From the NCBI RefSeq assembly GCF_946479715.1, contig NZ_CAMLHF010000020.1, positions 1 to 42,016 of the forward strand: 42,016 bases of DNA, given 5' to 3'. Source of the stretch: an uncultured Pedobacter sp. Its GTDB lineage: Bacteria; Bacteroidota; Bacteroidia; Sphingobacteriales; Sphingobacteriaceae. The notes beneath the pieces were generated by a model. It was not told where the DNA came from and ran no database searches. It worked only from the letters and a program-made list of their open reading frames with translations. This document shows, piece after piece, positions 1 to 8,081 of the stretch; position 1 is the first letter of the stretch; every line of letters begins with the position of its first letter. A program made the position numbers and the translations under genes.

Positions 1-466
1 GTTTCCATGGGAAGGCGAAAGCAGGTAACACAGAAGAAAGTACCACCTTAATCTTATTTGCTCGTGCAATTTCGGTCATAGCGGTAATGTTGTCTTCAAT
101 CATTTCCAGAGTCGAAGGGCCGGTATTACCTGCGATGTCATTGATTCCACAAAGCATCACAACTACTTTAGGTTTTAGTGCAACCACATCCTGATGAAAC
201 CTAATAAGCATCTGTGGCGTAGTCTGCCCACTAATCCCACGACCAATATAAGGTCTGCTGGAAAAAAATTCAGGACGATTATTTTTCCATCCCTCGGTAA
301 TAGAATTACCCATAAAAACGACTCTATTTTCATTTTTAGCGGGTGCACTGAGTTTCGAATTCTCTTCCTGGTACCTTTTTAGATTAGCCCAGTCCTGTGC
401 CTGAGATAATTGAATGGAGAGTAAAATGGCTGGAATGATCAGCCATTTTTTAGAAATTATTTTCAT
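1..466 (-). CDS. SGNH/GDSL-type hydrolase, 3' end cut by window edge
   Basis: This is a partial gene read leftward off the window; 155 residues are visible and the C-terminus with the Asp-x-x-His block lies outside. A signal peptide ending near SQAQ (about residues 1-24) points to export. The SGNH blocks are visible: GNS with the likely nucleophile Ser55, the block II glycine in GRGISGQ (about 76-81), and GIND (107-110) carrying the block III Asn. Family members are esterases or deacetylases, often acting on acylated sugars. It starts shortly after the sugar porter gene and probably ends the mannosidase-porter operon, so removal of acyl groups from glycans is a reasonable but unproven role. 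I chose the ATG at 466 because MKIISKKW is a normal signal-peptide start; an in-frame ATG at 475 is the alternative. Confidence 0.85.
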   Translation of the reverse strand, partial: MKIISKKWLIIPAILLSIQLSQAQDWANLKRYQEENSKLSAPAKNENRVVFMGNSITEGWKNNRPEFFSSRPYIGRGISGQTTPQMLIRFHQDVVALKPKVVVMLCGINDIAGNTGPSTLEMIEDNITAMTEIARANKIKVVLSSVLPAFAFPWK

Positions 467-492
467 ACTATTCATTTGGTTAAAGTTATTTT

Positions 493-1731
493 CTAGTGTT
501 TTACTTTATAGAATTTATAAGCAAACATAAAGATCACAATATAACAGATTATTGGTGCATAATATGCATGTGCTATTCCGGCACTGTCGGCTACAGCTCC
601 CATTATAAAAGGGAAAAATGCGCCTCCAACAACTCCCATTGATATAAATGAAGAAGCCTGTTGTGTACGTGCACCAAGATTTTTAAGCCCAAGACTAAAA
701 ATAGTAGGAAACATGATACTAAAGAAAAAGTTGATCATAAGAAGCGCAACAAAAGATACCCATCCAAAGCTTTGAGCAACTATAACACACATTAGAATAT
801 TACCTATAGCAAATATTGCAAGTAACTTATTAGGTGCAATTATTCGCATTAAAAAAGTACCTAAAATACGACCTGTAAGCATCATACCCATAAACACTAC
901 CATATAATATCCTGCTTCAGAATCGGTAAAGCCCATTTTTTCGTGTCCGTAATTAATAAAGAATGCCCATGTTCCAGCCTGCGCTGCAACATTAAAAAAT
1001 TGTGCTATTACTGCCCAAACAAAATGCTTATGATCAAATAGCTTCTTATCAGGAGCGGTATCAACATTTACGGCATTCTCATCTACTGTAGTAACATGTG
1101 GGTCTATTAAAGCTGGTATTTTAACAAAAGAAAACGCAACTGCAACAAGTAGAATAACAGTTCCAATAACAGCATATAATATTTTTACTGAGGTAAGATC
1201 TGTACTACCCACAACATTATTACTCAGTAAAAAGTAACTTCCTATTGCCGGGCCCAACATAGTTCCAACCGCATTAAATGTTTGCGCAAAATTGATACGA
1301 AGATCACTTGTACGTTGGTCTCCTAAGGACGCAACAAACGGATGGGCAACTGTTTCTAATGTTGATAAACCGCAGCCCACAATAAATAATGCAATACCAA
1401 AGAAAGCAAAGGAAGAAATATTAGCTGCAGGCACAAACAAGAAAGCTCCTGCCGCGAAAAGAGATAAACCTAAAAGGACTCCCTTTTTGTATCCGAAACG
1501 TTTCATAAACAATCCTGCAGGAATCCCCATAACTGCATATGCACCAAATACAGCAAACTGCACAAAGGCAGACTGGAACTTGGAAAGACTCATCGTATGC
1601 TGAAAATGTTTATTCAACACATCAGCCATTGTAATTGCAATACCCCAGAACATAAAAAGGGAGGTTACAAATATTATCGTAACCAGGAATTTCTTCTCAG
1701 TAAAGGCTGCTTTAACTTTTAATTCGCTCAT
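493..1731 (-). CDS. FHS-family sugar:H+ symporter (FucP-like MFS transporter)
   Basis: A 412-residue polytopic inner-membrane protein with about 12 hydrophobic segments, the usual size of the fucose-galactose-glucose-H+ symporter (FHS) branch of the MFS. Family signatures seen are the early MADVLNKHFQ segment after TM1, a glycine-rich AVMGIPAGLFMKRFGYKKG loop between TM2 and TM3, and STLETVAHPF in TM4, which corresponds to the ETAANPY-type motif of FucP relatives. It would import a monosaccharide with protons. It lies 48 nt downstream of a GH92 alpha-mannosidase on the same strand and 26 nt before the SGNH hydrolase, so mannose, or another hexose released from mannose glycans, is the likely substrate. 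The sugar itself cannot be read from the sequence; glucose, galactose or N-acetylglucosamine remain possible. Confidence 0.88.
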   Translation of the reverse strand: MSELKVKAAFTEKKFLVTIIFVTSLFMFWGIAITMADVLNKHFQHTMSLSKFQSAFVQFAVFGAYAVMGIPAGLFMKRFGYKKGVLLGLSLFAAGAFLFVPAANISSFAFFGIALFIVGCGLSTLETVAHPFVASLGDQRTSDLRINFAQTFNAVGTMLGPAIGSYFLLSNNVVGSTDLTSVKILYAVIGTVILLVAVAFSFVKIPALIDPHVTTVDENAVNVDTAPDKKLFDHKHFVWAVIAQFFNVAAQAGTWAFFINYGHEKMGFTDSEAGYYMVVFMGMMLTGRILGTFLMRIIAPNKLLAIFAIGNILMCVIVAQSFGWVSFVALLMINFFFSIMFPTIFSLGLKNLGARTQQASSFISMGVVGGAFFPFIMGAVADSAGIAHAYYAPIICYIVIFMFAYKFYKVKH

Positions 1732-1779
1732 AATTTTGTTATAAATGGTTAATTTATTATTGGTTTAGGTTGTTTGTAC

Positions 1780-4047
1780 TTACTTTGATACTCCCCAGGT
1801 CTTGTTTGGCTTAGGTCCCATTTCCAGTTCCAATTTACCCCCCGCAACTAATTGTTCGTGAGTAAACCACGGCGTGTTTAGCACTTGTCCGTTGAACTTA
1901 GCACTTTGTATATATTTGTTTACAACTGAACAGTTGTTTGCTATCAGCTGAAATTTCTTTCCGTTTGAAAGATCTATTGTAACATTCTGAAATACCGGAC
2001 TTCCGATTGTATATACCGGAATACCTGGCGTAACAGGATAAAATCCCATCGACGAGAATACCACAAAAGCAGTCATACCACCACCATCTTCATCACCAGG
2101 AATACCAAATACATTATCTTTAAACCAGGTATCTAAAAGGAATCTGATGCGTTTTTGAGTTTTCCATGGCGAAGCCGTGTAATTAAATAAATAAGGAATA
2201 TGGAAGCTTGGTTCATTACCCATCGAGAACTGGCCAACCATGCCTGTCGCATCCGGGAACTTAGCCCAGTTTTCATATTTACTTCTTCCAAGGGGCTCTC
2301 TATAAAGCTGATCTAATTTATTCTCGAAGCTTTTTGCATCACCAAACAACCCTATCAGGCCTTTAACATCTTGTTGCACTTGCCATAGATAAGTCCAGCC
2401 ATTATTCTCATCATAATAGTCTCTGCCGCCCATGCCACCATCAAACTTAGGATCTATATCTACCCAGTTGCCATCTTTGTCTTTTGGTAAAAACATCTGA
2501 GTTTTGCTATCCCATAAATTCTTATAGTTACTACTTCTGGCAATAAATTTGGTGTAATCCTGATCCTTGCCAAGCTCTTTTGCCATTTGCGCAACAGCCC
2601 AGTCATCATAGCTATGCCCCAAGGTTACTGCTACAGCCTGACGTTTTTCCCAACTATGCACATTAGCAACAGTTTCTTTTTCATCCTTTTTCAGAGAAGG
2701 AAAATATCCTTTTTCGTAGTAAAAATCTTCGAGTTCACCTTTTGGACCATTTTTCCATGGCAGCATTGTTGCTTCATTTGCATTTTTAAGCATTCCCTCA
2801 TAGGCTTTATTAACATCAAAACTTTTTATTCCTTTACGGTACGCATCAAGAAAGGTAATTGAGGAATGGAAACCGTTCATACACGGATTATCGCCAAACA
2901 ACAATGGAAATGTAGGTACCCATCCACTCTGCGTATACATATTCACATAAGAATTCATCATGTCGCCTTCCTGCTCAGGATTAAGAATTGTACGAAGCGG
3001 GTGATGTGCAAGATAAGTATCCCACGACCAATCGTCTACATAAAATGGACGTGTAGTCTTGTGAACCTGCTTATCATAACCACTATAATATTGGCCATCC
3101 TCGGTAATATCAACCATACGCTCATAACAACGATATAAAGCAGTATAGAATGAACGTTTTTGGGCCTCTGTCCCCCCCACTGTTTTAATTTGGTTGATCA
3201 CCTTCGACCACGCTTCTTCTCCCTTTTTAACTTGCTGTTCAAACGTTGAGTTTTTCAACTCATTGTCGAAATTCTTCTTTGCCTGTTCTGCACTGATATA
3301 AGAAATGGCGTATTTAAACTCAATATTTTTTGGTGCATTTTTCGGAAAACTAACCCATGCTTTTAAGTCCTTTTCATCTACTGAATTGGCCACTGTGACT
3401 TTACCATCTTTCAAACCGCCCAATACAACATCCGTATTAAAAGTGCCATACATGTACACTTTAATATTTCCATTGTAAGTCTCTATACCAGTTATTTCTT
3501 TCTTTGAAATTGACTTATATTCATGATCCCCACCATTATATACACTAAGTAACAAGCCCTTTTCACTGTTTTCAGGATATTCAAATTTGAATACACCTGT
3601 CTTTTTTCCAGGGGTAAATTCAACTTTTATTTCTTCATCAATCAACCATGTAGTATAGTACCAAGGGCGATTTATCTCCAGATCATGATCATAAGTCATT
3701 TTTTTGTTCCAATCAGCACCCTCTATAGATTTTACAGTTGGTTTAATAGAAAAAACCTGCCCCATTCTGTGCGAAACAACATTTAAAGGGAAACTGGAAA
3801 TCTGATCTGACATATAATCAGGTCTTTGAGGAAACATCCTTATCATTTGATTCGGGAGCTGTACTGTTGGTCTGGTGGGTTCTAAAAGTTGACCTACGTT
3901 ACCAATTATCGGATCCACATATTTTAGGTTACCAGTTCCCTCATACTGGTTCGTCTGGGCTATGGCAATACCCTGACCAAAAAGCAAAGCTGCCGAAAAA
4001 GCAATCTTGAGTTTGGACGTAATTGTTCTATTAAAGTTTAAGGACAT
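1780..4047 (-). CDS. GH92 family alpha-mannosidase, exported
   Basis: A 755-residue exo-alpha-mannosidase-like protein, the usual length for GH92 (Ca-dependent, inverting; many Bacteroidota members trim alpha-1,2/1,3-mannose from N-glycans). A signal peptide ends near IAIA (residue 30), with no lipobox Cys. The N-terminal beta-sandwich (about 35-280) is followed by an (alpha/alpha)6 barrel. ENNGWTYLW, with E547, matches the family EGNAWQYTW block that holds the general acid. GNEPSFHIPYLFN (610-622) and the GDEDGGGM loop (651-658) match the substrate and base region, although relatives usually read GNDDxGxM. This Asn-to-Asp and Asp-to-Glu change may mark a subfamily with another linkage preference. 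It is the first gene of a likely operon with the FHS porter and SGNH hydrolase. Confidence 0.93.
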   Translation of the reverse strand: MSLNFNRTITSKLKIAFSAALLFGQGIAIAQTNQYEGTGNLKYVDPIIGNVGQLLEPTRPTVQLPNQMIRMFPQRPDYMSDQISSFPLNVVSHRMGQVFSIKPTVKSIEGADWNKKMTYDHDLEINRPWYYTTWLIDEEIKVEFTPGKKTGVFKFEYPENSEKGLLLSVYNGGDHEYKSISKKEITGIETYNGNIKVYMYGTFNTDVVLGGLKDGKVTVANSVDEKDLKAWVSFPKNAPKNIEFKYAISYISAEQAKKNFDNELKNSTFEQQVKKGEEAWSKVINQIKTVGGTEAQKRSFYTALYRCYERMVDITEDGQYYSGYDKQVHKTTRPFYVDDWSWDTYLAHHPLRTILNPEQEGDMMNSYVNMYTQSGWVPTFPLLFGDNPCMNGFHSSITFLDAYRKGIKSFDVNKAYEGMLKNANEATMLPWKNGPKGELEDFYYEKGYFPSLKKDEKETVANVHSWEKRQAVAVTLGHSYDDWAVAQMAKELGKDQDYTKFIARSSNYKNLWDSKTQMFLPKDKDGNWVDIDPKFDGGMGGRDYYDENNGWTYLWQVQQDVKGLIGLFGDAKSFENKLDQLYREPLGRSKYENWAKFPDATGMVGQFSMGNEPSFHIPYLFNYTASPWKTQKRIRFLLDTWFKDNVFGIPGDEDGGGMTAFVVFSSMGFYPVTPGIPVYTIGSPVFQNVTIDLSNGKKFQLIANNCSVVNKYIQSAKFNGQVLNTPWFTHEQLVAGGKLELEMGPKPNKTWGVSK

Positions 4048-4187
4048 AATACTGATTAGTTTATAAGTTTGGTTCTTTAGTTTTCACAATGTGTGCAATG
4101 CTAAAGATATAAAACTCATTCCATAAAAAACAGCATTATTTATGTTACTAAACCCTTATAGCAAACCAATAAACCGCAATTAAAACA

Positions 4188-4212
4188 GGCCGGTTGCAAA
4201 TGAAGACCGGCC
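4188..4212 (-). terminator. Rho-independent terminator of the S46 peptidase gene
   Basis: Perfect 7-bp stem GGCCGGT/ACCGGCC with an 11-nt loop. On the minus strand it follows the S46 peptidase gene and is followed by TGTTTTAATT. On the plus strand it is followed by CTTTTCTT, so it may work both ways. It separates the peptidase gene from the GH92 operon. Confidence 0.6.
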
Positions 4213-4252
4213 CTTTTCTTAATATCACCAATAACAGATTGTTTTTAAAGCT

Positions 4253-4322
4253 ACCGTCATCTCGACATGAGGAGAGATGACGAACTTGTCTGTGAGAGAT
4301 CCTGAGCTAAACTCAGGATGAC
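4253..4322. repeat. REP/MITE-like intergenic hairpin repeat
   Basis: A compact element with two hairpins: CGTCATCTC (4255-4263) pairs with GAGATGACG (4274-4282), and ATCCTGAG (4299-4306) pairs with CTCAGGAT (4312-4319). The outer ends are CGTCAT and ATGACG. Sequences of this CGTCAT...CCTGAG type recur between genes in many bacterial genomes; I recognise the style but cannot count copies here. A 75-codon reading frame across it (4225-4452, minus) is best explained as translation of the repeat and not as a gene. The 4048-4461 gap holds nothing else I can identify apart from the terminator at 4188 and presumably the GH92 promoter. Confidence 0.65.
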
Positions 4323-4461
4323 GATCGATTGAGACAAAACCCCTTCCTTTCTGCTCCTTCCTCTCCTCTTTTCCAGAAAAAATGATTCCTCTTTGAAGAC
4401 ATGCGAATTTTTGCCCTTCAGCAAAGATTCGAGGATGAAAAGAGTGTGTCATTTTTTCCTC

Positions 4462-6624
4462 TTATTTTTTCAAATCTAATTCTTCAATCAAATTCTTAGC
4501 ACCACCCAGCACATCAATACACCATAACACATAGCGTACATCCACACATATGGTACGTTTAAACTGTTTATCAAAAGCGATATCACCGCTCATAGCTTCC
4601 CAGTTACCATCAAAGGCTAAACCGATCAATTCACCATTACCATTAATAACAGGCGACCCAGAATTACCTCCGGTGATGTCATTATTAGTGATAAAACCAA
4701 CGGTTAAAGTTCCGTCATTGCCATACTGACCAAAGTTCTTTTTATTATAGTTCTCGATCAGGTTAGCCGGCAAATCAAACTCACTGTCGCCAGGAATATA
4801 TTTTTGCATAACTCCGTCAATGGTAGTTGTAGTTTTATATACAATACCATCTTTTGGAGAATAATCCTGTACATTACCATAGCTAAGGCGCATGGTTGAA
4901 TTTGCATCAGGGTACATTATTTTCCCTGCATTTTTCTCTAAAATCGCTTTCAGATATAGGTTGTCCAGTTCCTCCTTTTTACTTTCAAAATCAGCAACAA
5001 CAGACCCAAAATTGACCTTAACATAGTCTGCCGGATAAAGGTTTACTGCATACTTATACCCAGGATCATTTTTAATGGCATCAAGAGAAGGATTAGAGGC
5101 CATAAATGCCTTTAATTTCTCTGGTTTAATAAAACTACTATTCTCCCAAAGGTAATCCGCATACTTTTGGAAAGTAGCTTCAGGGTTTCCTGCCCAGTAT
5201 TTCTCAGCAATTTCGCTAAAGAACTTAGGCTGTGATTTTACTGGAACATCATTATAAAAAGACGCAAGAATTTGTGCAAAAATCTTCTTGTCTGCAGTTT
5301 CATTATAGGTTTCCTGATAAATTCCAATAGCTTTATCAACACCACCTTTTACCTGGGTTGCAAAAGCATCATCACCTTTCTTTTGCTCCATTGCATTCCA
5401 TGCTCTGCCAATTGAAATGGCATTTGGAACCCATGCCGATGCTAAGAAACCTTCATTAATATAAGTACGTTGAATAGATATCGGATCAATACTTTTATAG
5501 ATCTGATCATACTGCTCCATTAAACCGGCGAATTCAGTTTTCTGAGCTGCCCATTCAGTAAATGCTTTTTCCTCTTTTCTCTTAGATTCAGAAACCTTTA
5601 AGCGTTTTAACTGCTCAGTCTGACCAATATAATATTTCCAATAGTTTGCAATATTGGCATATTTAGACGACAACTTTAATCGTGTTTCAACACTTTTATC
5701 CATCTCCGCTTTCCATGCTTTCAAACGAATATCACGTAGCTTAACAATAGTAGGGCTTACTTTTTCGGTAGCCAGATCAACTCCATAAGAAGTTAAGTAC
5801 CTGTCTGTACGACCAGGGTAACCATAAACAATTGAAAAATCACCATTCTTTACCCCTTTAATGGATACTGGTAAGAACTTCTTTGGCTTAAAAGGAACGT
5901 TTTCTGCCGCGTATTTTGCCGGAGCATTATTTTTAGTAGCATACACTCTAAAAACAGAAAAATCTCCTGTTTGGCGGGGCCATTCCCAGTTATCAGTATC
6001 GCCACCATATTTACCGATATTTTGTGGCGGTGCACCTACTAAACGAACATCATCAAAACGCTCGTAAACAAAAAGAATGAACTGATTAGATTTATAAAAA
6101 TCCTTTACGTTAGCCTCTATTGTTGGGCCCGTAACGGCAGCTTTTGAAATGGCATTAAATACCTCAAGCATTTTCGAAGCTTTCTCTGCGCCTTTTAAAC
6201 CTTTTGTTGCTTCATTAACCTGAGGAGTTACATCTTCCATTCTTTGAAGAAAACGCACAAACAAACCATCAATTGGTTTCTCTTCGCCATAGTTTTTGGC
6301 GTAAAACCCGTTATCAAGGATATTGTTCTGAGCGGTTGAGTTCGATGCAATAGCATCATAGCCACAGTGGTGATTGGTAAAGATCAAACCTTTATCAGAT
6401 ACGATCTCACCTGTACAGAAACCACCGAAATGAACGATAGCATCTTTTAAACTCGATCCATTTGCATTATACAGGTCTTTGGCAGTCAATTTAAAGCCCT
6501 GCTTTTTCATTTGCTCATAGTTTTTACCTATCAGCATAGGGATCCACATCCCTTCATCTGCTTTTACAGTGTTTACAAAGGAAAATACCATTGCACACAA
6601 CAGCAGATATACTGTTTTCTTCAT
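4462..6624 (-). CDS. S46 family dipeptidyl-peptidase (DPP7/DPP11 type)
   Basis: A 720-residue exported serine exopeptidase of the Bacteroidota S46 family, which releases dipeptides from the N-termini of oligopeptides, normally in the periplasm. The signal peptide ends near VKA (residue 22), and the mature protein starts DEGMWIPML, typical of the family. The catalytic triad is visible: H85 in TNHHCGYD, D221 in RQTGDFSVFR, and S655 in GGNSGSPV. From what I know of Porphyromonas DPP7 and DPP11, the residue 18 after the catalytic Ser sets P1 preference (Gly in DPP7, hydrophobic; Arg in DPP11, acidic). Here it is G673 in FDGNWEAM, so I infer DPP7-like specificity. It is monocistronic, with a 47-nt leader gap from phzF-like DNA upstream and a terminator downstream. 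Confidence 0.93.
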   Translation of the reverse strand: MKKTVYLLLCAMVFSFVNTVKADEGMWIPMLIGKNYEQMKKQGFKLTAKDLYNANGSSLKDAIVHFGGFCTGEIVSDKGLIFTNHHCGYDAIASNSTAQNNILDNGFYAKNYGEEKPIDGLFVRFLQRMEDVTPQVNEATKGLKGAEKASKMLEVFNAISKAAVTGPTIEANVKDFYKSNQFILFVYERFDDVRLVGAPPQNIGKYGGDTDNWEWPRQTGDFSVFRVYATKNNAPAKYAAENVPFKPKKFLPVSIKGVKNGDFSIVYGYPGRTDRYLTSYGVDLATEKVSPTIVKLRDIRLKAWKAEMDKSVETRLKLSSKYANIANYWKYYIGQTEQLKRLKVSESKRKEEKAFTEWAAQKTEFAGLMEQYDQIYKSIDPISIQRTYINEGFLASAWVPNAISIGRAWNAMEQKKGDDAFATQVKGGVDKAIGIYQETYNETADKKIFAQILASFYNDVPVKSQPKFFSEIAEKYWAGNPEATFQKYADYLWENSSFIKPEKLKAFMASNPSLDAIKNDPGYKYAVNLYPADYVKVNFGSVVADFESKKEELDNLYLKAILEKNAGKIMYPDANSTMRLSYGNVQDYSPKDGIVYKTTTTIDGVMQKYIPGDSEFDLPANLIENYNKKNFGQYGNDGTLTVGFITNNDITGGNSGSPVINGNGELIGLAFDGNWEAMSGDIAFDKQFKRTICVDVRYVLWCIDVLGGAKNLIEELDLKK

Positions 6625-6671
6625 GATGAAATAATTAGTTAGTTATGCCGTAAAGTTAATGAATATGTAGG

Positions 6672-7463
6672 TTAATCTATAAAGAAAAAACCCGTTGAGT
6701 AAGTCCTTGCTGTTCCACTGATCAATACCCTGTCTCCAGCATTTACACATTGCAGTTTACCTATCCTGTCCGACAACTGCAGGGCGCTCATCTCTGTTTT
6801 CCCCAATTTTTCTGCCCAATAAGGAATTAATGAACAATGTGCTGATCCGGTAACCGGATCTTCAAATATACTTGCCTGAGGAACAAAGAAACGGGATACA
6901 AAGTCTACTTTATCACCTTTTGCCGTTACAATTATTCCCCCTGGCTCAAGGTTTATTTTGTTCAGAGCCTCTCTGTCGGGCACTAAACCCCTGATATCCT
7001 GCTCACTATCATACACCAACACATAGTCTCTTGACTTAAGTACTTCCTTTGGTTGTTTCTTTAAAGACTTGGAAATGATTTCAGGTAACGCTGCCGGCTC
7101 GGGCTTTCTTGATGGAAAATTTAAAGTATACTGCTCATCAACTATCGTAACCTCCAATGGTCCGCTTTTAGAATTGAATATAATCTTGTCTTTCGGATAA
7201 TTCAGTATTGTCTTTAAAACATGGGCACTAGCCAGAGTTGCATGGCCACACAAATCCATCTCATGCTCTGGGGTAAACCACCTTAAACTGAAAGCCTCTC
7301 CATCTGGAACGAAAAAGGCAGTTTCAGGAACGGCATTTTCTTTAGTAATCTTTAAAAGGAGACTATCCGGTAGCCACGACTCAAGAGGAACCACACATGC
7401 AGGATTACCACCAAAAAGCTGGTCGGTAAATGCATCGATCTGATAAAGTTCTATTTTTTTCAT
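6672..7463 (-). CDS. PhzF family isomerase/epimerase-like protein
   Basis: A 263-residue protein of the PhzF (diaminopimelate-epimerase fold) family. Signatures are AFTDQLFGGNPACVV near the N-terminus, the conserved Glu in NAVPETAFF (E47, matching the catalytic Glu of PhzF), DLCGHATLASAHVL in the first half and EDPVTGSAHCSLIPYW in the second. Most members outside phenazine clusters have no known substrate, and there is no phenazine pathway here. The reading frame stays open to 7544, but family alignment and the AAGGAC just before the ATG support the start at 7463, 16 nt after the GNAT gene. Both are probably co-transcribed from the promoter region facing the MocR-type regulator at 8082, so a role in amino-acid or PLP-related metabolism is possible. 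Confidence 0.88.
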   Translation of the reverse strand: MKKIELYQIDAFTDQLFGGNPACVVPLESWLPDSLLLKITKENAVPETAFFVPDGEAFSLRWFTPEHEMDLCGHATLASAHVLKTILNYPKDKIIFNSKSGPLEVTIVDEQYTLNFPSRKPEPAALPEIISKSLKKQPKEVLKSRDYVLVYDSEQDIRGLVPDREALNKINLEPGGIIVTAKGDKVDFVSRFFVPQASIFEDPVTGSAHCSLIPYWAEKLGKTEMSALQLSDRIGKLQCVNAGDRVLISGTARTYSTGFFFID

Positions 7464-7479
7464 GTCCTTATATTTAGGT

Positions 7480-7986
7480 TTACAATTTAATTTCAAACAA
7501 ATTAAGGCTTCCGCCTCTGTAATGCACCGGCAACTCTTCTTCATGCCCTATCAGCGTAATTCCCTTATCAGCAAAACCACAGTTAAAATAATAGTTGTTC
7601 AACTTATCATTACCACTGGTAGTGTCCATTCTTATAAATTCCTTACCGGTTTCTTTTGCATGACCTTTAGCCCATTCTACAATCTGCTTTACAAAAGAAC
7701 TGCCCCTAAACGCCGGATTGGTTGCAATGCGATGAATGTAAATAGATGGATCTGCGTTTCTTTCTTTCCAGATTAGCGGATCATCATAGTTGATCACAAA
7801 AACACAAGCTATTTCACCATCCGCCATAATCTTGTACTGCCTGTTTTCTTCAATCTCTTTTTTAACAAGTGATCTTTCAAAGCCTTTCCAATAATTAATG
7901 GTTTGTTTCTTTTGATACTCAGTAGCATCATCATAAATTTTAAAAATAGAATCTAAGTCTTCCTGGGTGCTATGTAAAATGGTCAT
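7480..7986 (-). CDS. GNAT family N-acetyltransferase
   Basis: A 168-residue acyl-CoA-dependent acyltransferase. The GNAT fold is suggested by IHRIATNPAFRGSSFVKQIVEWAKGHAKE, in which the R-G-S-S-F segment takes the place of the acetyl-CoA pyrophosphate loop (usually Q/RxxGxG/A), and by the C-terminal FNCGFADKG strand-turn. The substrate is unknown. I use the ATG at 7986 (MTILHSTQED), where the family similarity begins; an in-frame ATG at 8013 would add nine residues. It is the first gene of a GNAT-PhzF pair transcribed away from the MocR regulator, which commonly controls its divergent neighbour. Confidence 0.83.
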   Translation of the reverse strand: MTILHSTQEDLDSIFKIYDDATEYQKKQTINYWKGFERSLVKKEIEENRQYKIMADGEIACVFVINYDDPLIWKERNADPSIYIHRIATNPAFRGSSFVKQIVEWAKGHAKETGKEFIRMDTTSGNDKLNNYYFNCGFADKGITLIGHEEELPVHYRGGSLNLFEIKL

Positions 7987-8054
7987 ATCGGTATTGTTAA
8001 AATAATAACACAAAATTCAACAATATAATTACACCAACACAGATACAATTTTAT

Positions 8055-8062
8055 TAAATTTG
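8055..8062 (+). promoter_or_regulatory. -7 box candidate (TAAATTTG) for the MocR-type regulator
   Basis: Exact match to the Bacteroidota -7 consensus TAnnTTTG, 19 nt before the ATG at 8082. I see no TTTG at the usual -33 distance, so the support is partial. The 95-nt divergent region 7987-8081 must also hold the promoter of the GNAT-PhzF pair. Confidence 0.4.
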
Positions 8063-8081
8063 ACCAATACAGTTTTAAACT

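Noticed and set aside
194..382. 62-codon plus-strand frame at the window start
   Set aside because: Shadow of the SGNH hydrolase gene, which has clear motifs on the opposite strand.
4225..4452. 75-codon frame on the minus strand
   Set aside because: It translates the intergenic hairpin repeat; low-complexity charged sequence with no start signal. Better explained as repeat DNA.
5850..6067. Frames on both strands inside the S46 peptidase gene
   Set aside because: Shadows of a gene with an intact catalytic triad; no independent signals.
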